From Terriglobus albidus (GTDB taxonomy: Bacteria > Acidobacteriota > Terriglobia > Terriglobales > Acidobacteriaceae), in NCBI RefSeq assembly GCF_025685425.1, contig NZ_JAGTAS010000055.1, positions 124,001 through 188,000 on the forward strand: a DNA stretch of 64,000 nt, read 5' to 3'. This document shows positions 36,959 to 46,588 of the stretch, piece after piece (position 1 is the stretch's first letter; each line of letters opens with the position of its first letter). Both the position numbers and the translations under genes were made by a program. The notes beneath the pieces were generated by a model. The model did no database searches and had not been told where the DNA came from. It saw only the letters and a list, made by a program, of their open reading frames with translations.

Positions 36959-36975
36959 CTGAATATTCCCTGAAA
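36959..36975 (-). promoter_or_regulatory. Direct-repeat operator (Pho-box-like), receptor 1 promoter
   Basis: In gene orientation it reads TTTCAG-GGAAT-ATTCAG, two half-sites 11 bp apart. Ten bases further lies ATACGC, a weak -10. The ATG of receptor 1 is 26 bases from the motif. It belongs to the five-member set described under findings. Confidence 0.6.
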
Positions 36976-37016
36976 CGAATCGTGAAATCGACGTAACAGA
37001 GCCTGACAACAATCGA

Positions 37017-37054
37017 GAAAAGGGGACGCGGCCGCATGTTGCGGCCGCGTCTCC
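37017..37054 (-). terminator. Rho-independent terminator after receptor 2
   Basis: On the minus strand GGAGACGCGGCCGC and GCGGCCGCGTCCCC form a 13-14 bp GC-rich stem around a five-base loop, followed by CTTTTC. It lies directly downstream of the receptor 2 stop and separates it from the receptor 1 promoter. Confidence 0.8.
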
Positions 37055-37060
37055 TTAGAG

Positions 37061-40000
37061 CTAGTAATCGATGCGCAGGCTGAGCTCCAACTGCCGTGGT
37101 GTTCCGCTTCCGGTAGGGACCGTGCTGAAGGCGCTCTGAATCAAGCCAAAGTTTCCAGGAACGATCTTTGCGGCGCTTCCTGCTCCTGTCGAGGTCAATG
37201 CAACGATCGGCGAACCATACTGCGCTACATTGAACACATTGAACGCCTCGGCGCGGAACGATGTGCTCAGCGACTCCCAGACCTTGAACGTTTTCTGAAG
37301 AGCAATATCCGCCTGCCAATGGCCCGGTCCACGGACCGCATTGCGGCCGAGATTACCCCAGGTTCCATCTGCAGGCACGGCGAATGCAGCCGCGTTCAAC
37401 CATTGCCGAGTTGTCTTACTGACCGGATAAAGAGAAGCACCAGGAAGAAGATTCGGACGCTGATTGCTGTTGATCTGATCGGGCAATACGCTTGCCGCGC
37501 GCGAAAGGGTTACGTTGAGAGGCAGTCCGCCGCGTACACTGCCGACTGCCGCCATCTGCCAGCCACCCAGAATCGTGTTGACCACAGGCCCAGCGTTGCC
37601 AAACACCGCATGTCCTCGGCCCACCGGAACCTGCCAAATAGTGCTGGCGGAGAAGTAGTGCCGCATGTCGAACTGGCTGTTCGCGCGCTCACAAGAGATG
37701 CAGCTCTGGTTCTGAGGAGCAATCGCTTCCGCTCCGCCAACCGAACCCGTGTCGATGGAGTGGGAGAGTTGATAGTTCGCAGCAATCATCAGGCCCGTAC
37801 GATAGTCACGGTGCAGGCCGACCTCCAGCGCGTCGTAGGCTCTGTCACCCTGTGTACGGTTCCATGTAAAAGTGGAGTTGCTGTAGCTCGCATACGGGCG
37901 CTTCCCTGTCGCAGGATTGATTCCGTTGGCAATGGTGTTGCTCCACAGGCTGCTGCCTACGCTGCCAATGTACGACACCATCATCGATGTCCGCTTCGCC
38001 AACTGCTGTTGGAGGCTTAGCGTCCATTCGCTGATCTGCGCATCTTTACGATTGCGGTCCTGCGCGGAAGGGCTAAGGCTGAAGGCCGCGCTGCCGAGGA
38101 ACGGATCGATGGGGAACCTCAGACCAGGTGAGTTCACTTGTGTAAGAGTGAAGCGTTGCGGAATGTTGCCCACCGCAGATCCCTGGTGACCAAACTGTCC
38201 CTGGCCATAGAAGATACCGCCGCCTCCGCTAATGACCGTCTTGTTGTGAAAGATCGCAGGTGACCACGATAAGGAAAGACGTGGAGCAATGTTGTTCCGG
38301 TCCGGGAAGTACCATGCACTACCCGATGGGCATTGAATATTCGGGCAGGTAGACGGATCCACGACAACGCCGCGGCCCAGGACATCGTGATCGACGCTCC
38401 AGAAGTCATAACGAAGACCGGCTGTGAGAGTGAGGTTCTGTTTCAACCTCACAGTGTCCATAAGGTAAGCGCCATACTCGGTCTGGCGCTGGCCGGTCAT
38501 ATTCGAGAACCCCTGGTAAGCGTATGAGTCCATTACATTCGACGTAAAGTTGGTCTCATTCAGATAGGTTGCAGTAATAACCGGAATCTTAGGAGTGTTC
38601 TTGTTCTCCTGGATACGGCGAACGCGCACACCGCCTTTGAAAACATGACTGGCCTTGACGAAGGTCATGTCATCGACAACGCTGTAGGCTGTGTCGTAGC
38701 GATCATCCGTCGCAGGCGTAGTCAGTGTGGCGAATCCGGTGACGGCCACGTTGTAGGGCAACAGCTGATCGCCGCCTTCGGAATATTCGTCGCGGTTGTA
38801 GCCGATACGAAAGTCGGTAAAGATCGACGGCGTGAAGTTGTGTGAGATGTCGATAACGGCATTGGGTGCGGTCAACGTATTGAATAGATTTGAAAGCTGG
38901 CCTCCAGGTGTGACCTCAATACCGTTCGGCGCCGTGGTGCGGAAGTGGTCTGTACTGTAGCGGCCGAAGATGCTGGTGCGAGTGCTCAGCTTATAGTCCA
39001 GCCGGATCATGCCGGAGTCTTCCTGCACAGGATTCCGTCCATTGCCGCTAAAGCTGATGGCATTCGGGTCCTTCGCCGTTGGCGTGCAATTCGCCGGGCA
39101 TGGGTTGATATACGAATTGACAACGCCCGCAAGGCTCGGCGACTTGGCAATGAGTGCGGCGCGGTATGCCGGAGTCGGGACCAAGCCTGTCACTTGTGCT
39201 GACAACACCTGGCGGTACGCTTCCCAGTTTGTGAAGAAGAAGAAGCGGTTCTTGAGGATCGGCCCGCCAATGTTGGCGCCGAAGTTATTCAGGCGCAACT
39301 GCGGCAGGCCGGTGGAGTGCCAAGGCGTTGCATCGAAAACATTGTTGCGCAGATACTCCCAGGCAGAGCCATGGTACTTCTCTCCGCCGGACTTGGTAAC
39401 AATCTCAATCTGGCCGCCGGCAGATCCGCCCTGGTCGGCACTGTAGGCGGCACTGCTTGCCTTGAACTGCGAGATGGCTTCCACCGGAATCTGCAGGCGC
39501 ATGTCCAGCTTCTCGAACTGATGGTTAATACCCGATGCGTCGACCCCGTCCATGTGAAAGTTGTTGTCCTCCTGCGACAGGCCGACGAAACGAATCTGGT
39601 CCTGGGTGCTTCCAGCGGCATCCACCGCTCCTGGCACAGAGGCTTCAAGACGCTCGAAGCTGCGGCCATTCATTGGAAGCTCGTTGAGCTGCGCGCCCTG
39701 AACAACCCCGCCGATCTCAGCGGAAACACGGTTCAGATCGTCTTCCTCCGTGCTTACCTGAACCACGGTGTCGACGGCGGCAACTGCCAGCTTCGCGTTC
39801 ATCTCACGGGTTTCACCAACTTGCAGTGCAAACGATTGAAACTTTATGGTCTGAAAGCCGCCACCATTAATGGTCTCTATGTAATTCCCCACAGGTAAGG
39901 AACTGAGCACATACACGCCGGCAGAGTTCGTGAGCGCCGTATAGGTCACTCCGCTCTCCATTGCGGTTGCAGTAACTGAGGCGCCACGAACCGATGCTCC

Positions 40001-40105
40001 CTGGACGTCGGTTACAGTCCCGGTCAAGGTGGCACGATCCGTTTGCGCCATCATCGGAACCACCCCGAGAAGAACGGACAACACCGTGCGTACAAGCGTT
40101 CGCAT
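37061..40105 (-). CDS. TonB-dependent receptor-like outer-membrane protein 2
   Basis: A 1014-residue Oar-like receptor with the signal peptide MRTLVRTVLSVLLGVVPMMA. The N-terminal carboxypeptidase-regulatory-like domain (TLTGTVTDVQGASVRGASVT, SLPVGNYIETINGGGF) is followed by a plug with ELPMNGRSFERL, NFHMDGVDASGINH and GGSAGGQIEIVTKSGGEKYH. The large barrel ends LELSLRIDY. Family members move large or complex substrates across the outer membrane. It has its own operator (40151) and a strong terminator downstream. The cytochrome-PQQ fusion gene lies upstream on the same strand. Confidence 0.92.
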   Translation of the reverse strand: MRTLVRTVLSVLLGVVPMMAQTDRATLTGTVTDVQGASVRGASVTATAMESGVTYTALTNSAGVYVLSSLPVGNYIETINGGGFQTIKFQSFALQVGETREMNAKLAVAAVDTVVQVSTEEDDLNRVSAEIGGVVQGAQLNELPMNGRSFERLEASVPGAVDAAGSTQDQIRFVGLSQEDNNFHMDGVDASGINHQFEKLDMRLQIPVEAISQFKASSAAYSADQGGSAGGQIEIVTKSGGEKYHGSAWEYLRNNVFDATPWHSTGLPQLRLNNFGANIGGPILKNRFFFFTNWEAYRQVLSAQVTGLVPTPAYRAALIAKSPSLAGVVNSYINPCPANCTPTAKDPNAISFSGNGRNPVQEDSGMIRLDYKLSTRTSIFGRYSTDHFRTTAPNGIEVTPGGQLSNLFNTLTAPNAVIDISHNFTPSIFTDFRIGYNRDEYSEGGDQLLPYNVAVTGFATLTTPATDDRYDTAYSVVDDMTFVKASHVFKGGVRVRRIQENKNTPKIPVITATYLNETNFTSNVMDSYAYQGFSNMTGQRQTEYGAYLMDTVRLKQNLTLTAGLRYDFWSVDHDVLGRGVVVDPSTCPNIQCPSGSAWYFPDRNNIAPRLSLSWSPAIFHNKTVISGGGGIFYGQGQFGHQGSAVGNIPQRFTLTQVNSPGLRFPIDPFLGSAAFSLSPSAQDRNRKDAQISEWTLSLQQQLAKRTSMMVSYIGSVGSSLWSNTIANGINPATGKRPYASYSNSTFTWNRTQGDRAYDALEVGLHRDYRTGLMIAANYQLSHSIDTGSVGGAEAIAPQNQSCISCERANSQFDMRHYFSASTIWQVPVGRGHAVFGNAGPVVNTILGGWQMAAVGSVRGGLPLNVTLSRAASVLPDQINSNQRPNLLPGASLYPVSKTTRQWLNAAAFAVPADGTWGNLGRNAVRGPGHWQADIALQKTFKVWESLSTSFRAEAFNVFNVAQYGSPIVALTSTGAGSAAKIVPGNFGLIQSAFSTVPTGSGTPRQLELSLRIDY

Positions 40106-40150
40106 AATCGCTCCTGATTGGTTTGTTCGGAGCGATTACAACAAGGCCGC

Positions 40151-40167
40151 CTAAAGGAAACCTAAGA
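40151..40167 (-). promoter_or_regulatory. Direct-repeat operator (Pho-box-like), receptor 2 promoter
   Basis: In gene orientation it reads TCTTAG-GTTTC-CTTTAG. Ten bases downstream is TGTAAT, a good -10. The receptor 2 ATG lies 46 bases from the motif, and TCAGGAGCGATT before the ATG supplies the ribosome site. Confidence 0.7.
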
Positions 40168-40202
40168 ATTCAGGCTTTGTGACGGAACATTCACACAAGC
40201 GA

Positions 40203-42209
40203 TCAGCGTCCTCCAGACGTCAGCCCGAAGACGAACACGCCACTAGGACCGGACAATGCAACATATTGCTTGCCGCCAACCATGTAGGTCATCGGAGAGG
40301 CCTGCCAGTCCTGCCCGACCGGGATATGTTTCAGCACTTTACCCGTGGATGCATCCAGTGCAAGGAACGTGCCGCCGGGTCCTCCGGCAAAGACCAGGCC
40401 ACCTGCTGTCGCGAGCACTCCGCCGCGATTATTGGTTGAAAGAGGACGCTCCCACATCTTCCTGCCGGTATTCACGTCCAACGCGCGAATATAGCTTTCG
40501 GCACTTGCCTGGTTCGGAGCAACTCCGCCATACCATCGGTTTTCAACCAGTGGATCGTTCTGTTTCTTGTAGATCGCGCACCACTCATTTGCTCGCAGGT
40601 AAAACAGCCTGGTCTGGGGGCTCCATGCGCTGGAATACCAATTCGTTCCACCGCTTGACGCCGGGCAAATAAGCGCTCCAACTTCCGTTGGCTCCGATGC
40701 CTCTGTAAGGACCGGACGCCCATTCTCATATCGCTTCGCCCATGTTGTCTTGACGAAGGGCTCTGCCAAGAGGAGCTCGCCCGTCTCACGATCAAGAACG
40801 AAGAAGAACCCGTTCCGGTCGGCGTGCACCAGCAGCTTCCGAGGCCTTCCCTTCCAGAGCTGATCGATCAGAAGAAGGGGCTGCTCAGAATCCCAATCAT
40901 GAGTATCGTGCGGTGTGAACTGAAAGTGCCACTTCAGCTCCCCCGTCTTCGCGGACAGAGCAACCACGCTATTGGCGTAGAGATTGTCGCCTTTCCGTTC
41001 GTCGCCATTGAAGTCCGGGCATGGATTGCCGGTCGCCCAATAGACCACGTCAAGCTTTGCGTCATAGGAACCGGTCAACCAGGCAGCGGCACATCCATGC
41101 TCCAGCGCGCTTCCAACCCAGGTTTCAGCTGCCTTCTCACCACGCGCAGGAATTGTGTAGAAACGCCATACGCGCTCGCCCGTGCTTACCTTATAAGCGG
41201 AGATAAAGCCACGAGCACCTTCTTCACCACCTGCAACACCAACAATCACCAGATCGCCAACGACAAGCGGTGCTGCCGTCGCGCTATAGCCATCGGCAAC
41301 CGCACCCATCTCTACATCCCAGAGTTTGCTTCCATCAACACGATTCAATGCCAATAGATGCGCATTGTCCGTCACCATGAATAGCCTGCCGTTCCATACG
41401 CCTACACCGCGGTTCGTCCCTCGTCCAGCCTCACTCAGCAAGCCTGGCGTGTGGGGCTGACGATACATCCACAACTGTTGGCCGGTGGTGGCGTCGAGTG
41501 CATAGGCTTCATTCCAACTTGTGACGTACATAACACCGTCGATGACAACAGGCGTTGTCTCAAGCCGCACGGAGACCGTGGGGAATAACCATGCAAGCGA
41601 CAACCTGTCGACATTCGCTTTATCGATCTGTGCAAGTGCGCTATACCGGTTTCCTGAATCGTCGCCGTTATAGGTGGTCCAGTCCTGCTTCGGCAGAATG
41701 GCTTTTTCCGTATACTTGCTTTCATCACGAGAGAGCAGATGATAGTGACGATCTGTGGTCAATACTTCTGCCGTATAGTCACTCTCGATCACAGTACCGT
41801 GTAGTGTCCGGCCATCCACTAGTTGCACCTTGCCAGGGTGGGGTCCTGGAGGCGGCTTCTTTCCTCCACCTTTGACAGGAGCAATTCCGGTATAGCCCGC
41901 AGTTCCCATCGCGGCATTGGATCCGGCCAGCTGGCGGAGATGTGGAATGAGGTTTTTCAGATCATCCGACGAAAGATCAAAGTTCGGCATCCCACGATCA
42001 ATTCGCCCTTCATGGAGGAGCGACGTCAGCTCCGGGTCCGTGTGATAGCGGACAAAGCCAAGGAGCGACGGCGCACGTCCGCCCCCGCTGCCATCGCCCC
42101 CATGGCATAAGGAACAACGGTTCTCAAAGATTGTGGCACCGGCAGAGACCGCCGATTGCGCATGACACGTAGCAGAGAGAAACAACAGGAGACCAGCCAA
42201 CAATCGCAT
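40203..42209 (-). CDS. Fused cytochrome c - PQQ dehydrogenase, module B
   Basis: A 668-residue exported quinohemoprotein. The signal peptide (MRLLAGLLLFLSATCHAQ) leads into a cytochrome c domain with CSLCH at residues 32-36. A small beta module follows (LVDGRTLHGTVIESDYTAEV), then a PQQ propeller from about residue 150: WTTYNGDDSGNRYSALAQID, the catalytic-Asp segment HDTHDWDSEQPLLL, ADRNGFFFVLDRETGEL and GGTNWYSSAWSPQTRLFYL. The heme domain is N-terminal, unlike classical quinohemoprotein alcohol dehydrogenases where it is C-terminal. It starts six bases after the FG-GAP gene stop, in the same operon. The substrate is unknown. Confidence 0.88.
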   Translation of the reverse strand: MRLLAGLLLFLSATCHAQSAVSAGATIFENRCSLCHGGDGSGGGRAPSLLGFVRYHTDPELTSLLHEGRIDRGMPNFDLSSDDLKNLIPHLRQLAGSNAAMGTAGYTGIAPVKGGGKKPPPGPHPGKVQLVDGRTLHGTVIESDYTAEVLTTDRHYHLLSRDESKYTEKAILPKQDWTTYNGDDSGNRYSALAQIDKANVDRLSLAWLFPTVSVRLETTPVVIDGVMYVTSWNEAYALDATTGQQLWMYRQPHTPGLLSEAGRGTNRGVGVWNGRLFMVTDNAHLLALNRVDGSKLWDVEMGAVADGYSATAAPLVVGDLVIVGVAGGEEGARGFISAYKVSTGERVWRFYTIPARGEKAAETWVGSALEHGCAAAWLTGSYDAKLDVVYWATGNPCPDFNGDERKGDNLYANSVVALSAKTGELKWHFQFTPHDTHDWDSEQPLLLIDQLWKGRPRKLLVHADRNGFFFVLDRETGELLLAEPFVKTTWAKRYENGRPVLTEASEPTEVGALICPASSGGTNWYSSAWSPQTRLFYLRANEWCAIYKKQNDPLVENRWYGGVAPNQASAESYIRALDVNTGRKMWERPLSTNNRGGVLATAGGLVFAGGPGGTFLALDASTGKVLKHIPVGQDWQASPMTYMVGGKQYVALSGPSGVFVFGLTSGGR

Positions 42210-42215
42210 CTTCTT

Positions 42216-43400
42216 CTAGCGCTTTCCCTGGGGAGCTGATTTGGTCTGGTTCTCGAACACGAAGAGGCCCGTCTTTCCGCCCATCACCAGGTCCAGATCG
42301 CCGTCCCCATCAAGATCAGCAACGGCAATCTGCATGCCGGCGCTGATGCGTCCGCCATAGTCGATCACGTGCTTGATCCATTCGATCGAGCCGTCCGAGG
42401 CTTTGCGATACTCGTACCAATAAATGCCCAGAGGTTCTCTTTCGCCGGGATCGCTGCCGTTATGCGCCATATAGCGTTTGCCCGTCACGAAATCGGCCCG
42501 TCCGTCGCCGTTCAGGTCGACCATCGTGAGCGCATGGCCTTGCGACCAGGTGTCATCGATGACATGTTTTTGCCACTTGCCTCCGCCCATGTTTTCCATC
42601 CAGAACATGCCGTAGTCATGGGCGACAGTGGCCACAAGGTCCACGCGGCCATCTTCATTCACATCAAGCGCGTAGATATATCCAACACTCACCAGGTTGA
42701 ATTCCTGGTGGAAGGTCCAGTCCGGCATGCGAGGATCCGCGGGAGCTTCCAGCCATCCAAATGGTGTAATGATGTCGTTCCGCCCATCGTTGTTCAGGTC
42801 GCCGACACCAATGCCGTGAAAGTAGCTGCGCGAGCTGACGACATGTTTGACGACCTTTCCATCGCCGACAATCTCAAACCACGCCAGCGGATCGACCATC
42901 GTATGCCCGCCCCACTGTGGCAATATTGCGGGCGTCTTACTCTTCTTATCGAGTGTCACCAGAAAGCTGAACTCGACGCTGTGACCAACTTCGATGAGGT
43001 GTTCTTTCCATTCCCCTGGTTTTCCCTGTGGGTTTTCGTTCCACCAGATGCGATTGCCATGGGATGCGGAGCTCACTACATCCAGGTATCCGTCGCCATT
43101 CACATCCACAAGAAGATCCGTCAAATCTTCAGTGGCGTTGCGATAGTACTCAATCGAGCGGAAGGGATGCTTTATCCAGTGCGGACCCTCGTACCAGTTC
43201 TCACCGGAGACGATATCGGGATGGCCGTCGCTATTGATGTCCCCTACGGCTGCCGTCTCAAAGGCGCCTGGGTCGATCATCCGGCTGGTAAAACTAATCT
43301 CCGCTGGACGACGTTCAGCCTGAACCGCGGAGGTACCGGCGAGCAACACAATAAGAAATAACGGCAGCCCAAGCGAGCTTCGGAACATGGCAATCCCCAT
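42216..43400 (-). CDS. Secreted FG-GAP/VCBS-repeat propeller protein
   Basis: 394 residues with a signal peptide (FRSSLGLPLFLIVLLAGTSA). Five or more FG-GAP-type blades carry calcium-binding loops: VGDINSDGHPDIV, DVNGDGYLDVV, VGDLNNDGRNDII, DVNEDGRVDLV, DLNGDGRADFV and DLDGDGDLDLV. This integrin-alpha-like propeller is probably a periplasmic or surface binding protein for carbohydrate or partner protein. The start may be the Met at 43388. It lies between a TIM-barrel gene and the cytochrome-PQQ gene in one operon, with its own direct-repeat operator upstream. Confidence 0.88.
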   Translation of the reverse strand: MGIAMFRSSLGLPLFLIVLLAGTSAVQAERRPAEISFTSRMIDPGAFETAAVGDINSDGHPDIVSGENWYEGPHWIKHPFRSIEYYRNATEDLTDLLVDVNGDGYLDVVSSASHGNRIWWNENPQGKPGEWKEHLIEVGHSVEFSFLVTLDKKSKTPAILPQWGGHTMVDPLAWFEIVGDGKVVKHVVSSRSYFHGIGVGDLNNDGRNDIITPFGWLEAPADPRMPDWTFHQEFNLVSVGYIYALDVNEDGRVDLVATVAHDYGMFWMENMGGGKWQKHVIDDTWSQGHALTMVDLNGDGRADFVTGKRYMAHNGSDPGEREPLGIYWYEYRKASDGSIEWIKHVIDYGGRISAGMQIAVADLDGDGDLDLVMGGKTGLFVFENQTKSAPQGKR

Positions 43401-43424
43401 AGTCTGAAGGAGTACCAGCGAACT

Positions 43425-43441
43425 CTAAAGAGAACCTGAGA
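43425..43441 (-). promoter_or_regulatory. Direct-repeat operator (Pho-box-like), FG-GAP/PQQ promoter
   Basis: In gene orientation it reads TCTCAG-GTTCT-CTTTAG. TACTCC follows after exactly ten bases as a -10 candidate. The first possible ATG lies 25 bases from the motif. It lies between the TIM-barrel and FG-GAP genes, so the latter can be transcribed independently. Confidence 0.65.
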
Positions 43442-43483
43442 AAAAGCCATCTATTAACAGCGATTCACAATGTGTCTCGGCAG

Positions 43484-44434
43484 CTAAAAGTTCAATCCCA
43501 GATGGCCGGACATGTAGTCGTACATCGGCTTATCCCCGCCACCGCTCTCACCCATCACCCAGCCGGCAAAACCATCCCACTTTAGCTGCATCAGAATGCT
43601 GGACAGATCCACGATTCCTTCGCCAAACGGCACATTCCCGGCAACCTTGCCTGCCTTCACAGCAATGCCTGCCGGCGGCGCAGGGGAAAAGTCTTTCAGG
43701 TGTACCGCTATCAGACGTTTCCGGTACTTTTTGCATATTTCCAAGGGATCATCGCCACCTGCAGCGATATGCCCCACATCGGCGACAAAGAACACATACC
43801 GTTCATCGGTTGCCTGAAGCAACCGCTCATACAGTTGATGGCTCACCTCTCGCTGCTCAGGGTGGTACGCCACCTTCACGCCGTGTTGCTCGTATACCCG
43901 TCTGGCAACCTCATTCAGATTCTTCGCCCATGTCTCCAGGTTGATCCGGTTGTATGCCTCTTCATCGTCAACCTCGTTCAACACTTCTGAGGGCGCAATC
44001 ATGTGCGTGATGTATTTGCCGCCGATCTTCCCCATGAATGCTGCAATCAGCAGATGTTGTTTGGAGATTGCTTCGATCTCCGACGTGTTCCCCATATGGC
44101 TGAACTGTGCGATACCTGGCATGGTGAGATGGCGCGCAGCCATTCCATCACGGAACTCTGTGATGCGGCTGCGGTAGGCTTCGGCGATCCGGGCCCGTGT
44201 GTTGTTGAACTCAATCCGGCGTACGTTCAGCTTCGCCACTTCATCGCAGTGGGTCCAGAAATCCTGTACTCCGGTCTCGATCGTCGTCTTACCCGCTGGT
44301 ATAAGGCCCACCTGAAACAGTGAAGGCGTTTGACCGCCCGCGAACAAGCCTGCCGCGGAAAAGGAGACATTTCTCAAAAAATCTCTTCGGTCCATGGAAA
44401 GGAAGGATGTCGTCATGGGAGAAGGACAACACAT
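43484..44434 (-). CDS. Tat-exported TIM-barrel sugar isomerase/epimerase-like protein, module B
   Basis: 316 residues. A twin-arginine leader (MDRRDFLRNVSFSAAGLFAG) begins at the Met at 44395; Mets at 44434 and 44416 are also possible starts, and no clear ribosome site distinguishes them. The barrel shows VAYHPEQREV, FVADVGHIAAGGDDP (Asp ligand), VHLKDFS (His ligand), FGEGIVDL and WVMGESGG (Glu ligand). It resembles inosose-dehydratase / IolE-like proteins. First gene of the minus-strand series that includes the FG-GAP and cytochrome-PQQ genes. Confidence 0.87.
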   Translation of the reverse strand: MCCPSPMTTSFLSMDRRDFLRNVSFSAAGLFAGGQTPSLFQVGLIPAGKTTIETGVQDFWTHCDEVAKLNVRRIEFNNTRARIAEAYRSRITEFRDGMAARHLTMPGIAQFSHMGNTSEIEAISKQHLLIAAFMGKIGGKYITHMIAPSEVLNEVDDEEAYNRINLETWAKNLNEVARRVYEQHGVKVAYHPEQREVSHQLYERLLQATDERYVFFVADVGHIAAGGDDPLEICKKYRKRLIAVHLKDFSPAPPAGIAVKAGKVAGNVPFGEGIVDLSSILMQLKWDGFAGWVMGESGGGDKPMYDYMSGHLGLNF

Positions 44435-44517
44435 GAATTTAAGCTGAATCTAAAAAAATCGACCTGTCACACGCGTTTCATGTTTCTGGAGTTTGCAGAA
44501 CGTTAACGTACCTGCAT

Positions 44518-45189
44518 ATGCAAATCCTGGTTGTAGAAGATCGCCCCCGGATGGCGCGCCTTCTGGACCGTGCACTTCGGCGCGAGGGTCACACGGTTAC
44601 CCTCGCATTCGATGGAGAACAGGCTGTGGACTATGGCCGCTCCCCCGATCTCGACGTCATTCTCCTCGATGTCTCCCTGCCGGTCACAGACGGGTTCACC
44701 GTTCTTCAGAGGTTGCGCGCGGAACGCTTTTCCACACCAACCATTATGGTGACAGCCCGTGACTCGATGCAGGATATCGTCCGCGGACTTGATCTCGGAG
44801 CAGATGATTACCTCACAAAACCGTTTGCGCTCGACAATCTGCTTGCCAGAATTCGAGCAGTCTCACGCCGCCGTGCAGCCATCGAAACCGACCGGCTGGA
44901 ATTTCAGGACCTTACCCTTGATCGCAAGACCCATCAAATCTACCGGCTGGGCCGAACAGAGATGCTCACACGCATTGAATTTGCGTTGCTCGAGAAGCTT
45001 ATCCGAAATGCCGGCTTGATCGTCTCGAAGGACATGCTTGTCGAAGCCGGATGGGGGCTTGGCGCAGGTGTGAGTGATGGTTCGCTTTATGTCTTCGTGC
45101 GCGCATTGAGAAACAAAATCTCGGCCAAAGGCGAGCCGCAGCTGCTGCACACTATTCGCGGCGTTGGTTATTCCTTGCGGCGGGCTTGA
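44518..45189 (+). CDS. OmpR/PhoB-family response regulator of two-component system 2
   Basis: 223 residues. The receiver has VVEDRPRM, phospho-Asp in ILLDVSLPVTDG, MVTARDS and TKPFALDNL. The winged helix has EMLTRIEFALLEKLIRNAGL, VSKDMLVEAGWG, and LLHTIRGVGYSLR. No Shine-Dalgarno is visible before the ATG, so the message may be leaderless or weakly translated. It is divergent from the module B TIM-barrel gene across 83 bp. It heads the transcript kinase - quinoprotein, a direct link of regulator and enzyme. Confidence 0.94.
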   Translation: MQILVVEDRPRMARLLDRALRREGHTVTLAFDGEQAVDYGRSPDLDVILLDVSLPVTDGFTVLQRLRAERFSTPTIMVTARDSMQDIVRGLDLGADDYLTKPFALDNLLARIRAVSRRRAAIETDRLEFQDLTLDRKTHQIYRLGRTEMLTRIEFALLEKLIRNAGLIVSKDMLVEAGWGLGAGVSDGSLYVFVRALRNKISAKGEPQLLHTIRGVGYSLRRA

Positions 45190-45190
45190 T

Positions 45191-46588
45191 TTGAAACATA
45201 AAGTATCGATCTCTCTGCGCCTGACCCTGTGGTTCTCCGCTGCCTTCATGCTCGGCTACCTGATCTTTGGCGTAGCAATGTATCTGCAGCTCTCCTTCTC
45301 TCTTGCCGCCGGCCGGGATAAGACCCTCTCGCGGAGAGCAGAGCGAGCTGCCGCTCTATTGAGAACGTGCCATGTCGGCAACACAATATGCGAGGCAAAG
45401 TACGACGACTTCGCCGCAGCAACACCTGAAGGTAATCTCATTCACGTTTTCAATCAAAATGGCACGCGCCTTTATCCCGTCGCTACCAGTCCTGACGATA
45501 TCTTTCCATGGCCTACCGCAGCTGCACTACAAGAACAGGAGTTCTCAAAGGTTCAATATCAGGGAGCTTCCTTTCGCATGCTCTCCCAGATCGTATTGCT
45601 GGGCGGGCAGAGATACCGCATCGTAGTCGGCGGCCAACTGCGAGACAATCGTGCGCTTGTTGCCCAGTTCCGCCGCGGGCTGCTCTGGGCAGTGCCGGTG
45701 TTCCTCGTCTTCTCAGCCGCATTTGGATATTTCCTGAGTACACGCGCGTTGAACCCCGTGGGAGAACTGATCGCATCCTTCCGTTCAACCAGCATCGGCA
45801 ACCTCTCGCGCAGGCTGCCGACGCTCCATTCCGGCGACGAACTTGAGGCGCTCACTGAGACCTGTAACGAGATGCTCGCACGGCTGGACACGGCGGTTAG
45901 CCAGATCACGCGATTCACCGCCGATGCATCGCACGAACTGCGAAGTCCGATCACCTATATCTACACACTCGCTGAATGTGCGCTCAGAAACTCCTCTCTC
46001 GATGAAGAAAGCACTGAATCCTTTCAAGAGATCGTAAAAGAATGTAAGGAAGCGACGGAGCTGCTTGATGACATGCTTACGCTCGCCCGATGTGATTCAG
46101 GACACACGGGCATGGTGTTCGCTCCAACAGATCTGCTAGAGATTCTCGAAGATGTCGCCGCGAAAGCCGGCCCCATTGCAGACCGCAAACAACATCGTCT
46201 GATAACCGATTTCAACCGCCACGACCCGGTATGGATCATGGGGGACGCCTCCAGTCTGCGGCGTCTGTTTTGGATCATGCTGGACAACGCCATCAAATAC
46301 ACTCCGGCGACCGGGCAAATCACGATGCGGCTGCAAGTTAGTAGCGGTGAAGCGCGCATTGCCATTCAGGATACCGGCGTCGGTATTCCACATGATTCCC
46401 TTCCCCATGTCTTCGATCGCTTCTATCGCGTCGATAAAGCGAGAACCTTCAGCGAAGGAACGGGCCTAGGCCTCTCCATCGCAAAGTGGATCTCAGACAT
46501 TCATCGCGCCGTCATCTCAGTAGAAAGTACCGAGAATGCCGGCTCAACCTTTCAAATTGCTTTCGGGACGATCAACGCACGCATATGA
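45191..46588 (+). CDS. Membrane sensor histidine kinase of two-component system 2
   Basis: 465 residues from a TTG at 45191, one base after the regulator stop; an in-frame TTG at 45164 is the alternative. Membrane helices lie at about 10-33 and 160-182 with a periplasmic domain between, containing one Cys pair (CHVGNTIC). HAMP, then HisKA (FTADASHELRSPITYI), N-box LDNAIKYTP, QDTGVGIP and GTGLGLSIAKWI are intact. Its stop overlaps the ATG of the quinoprotein gene by four bases. Confidence 0.92.
   Translation: MKHKVSISLRLTLWFSAAFMLGYLIFGVAMYLQLSFSLAAGRDKTLSRRAERAAALLRTCHVGNTICEAKYDDFAAATPEGNLIHVFNQNGTRLYPVATSPDDIFPWPTAAALQEQEFSKVQYQGASFRMLSQIVLLGGQRYRIVVGGQLRDNRALVAQFRRGLLWAVPVFLVFSAAFGYFLSTRALNPVGELIASFRSTSIGNLSRRLPTLHSGDELEALTETCNEMLARLDTAVSQITRFTADASHELRSPITYIYTLAECALRNSSLDEESTESFQEIVKECKEATELLDDMLTLARCDSGHTGMVFAPTDLLEILEDVAAKAGPIADRKQHRLITDFNRHDPVWIMGDASSLRRLFWIMLDNAIKYTPATGQITMRLQVSSGEARIAIQDTGVGIPHDSLPHVFDRFYRVDKARTFSEGTGLGLSIAKWISDIHRAVISVESTENAGSTFQIAFGTINARI

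Noticed and set aside
44435-44517. Sixth copy of the Pho-box-like operator in the divergent promoter
   Set aside because: Half-sites TTTTAG and ATTCAG are present but overlap at six-base spacing; no 11-bp pair with a ten-base gap to a -10 could be found.
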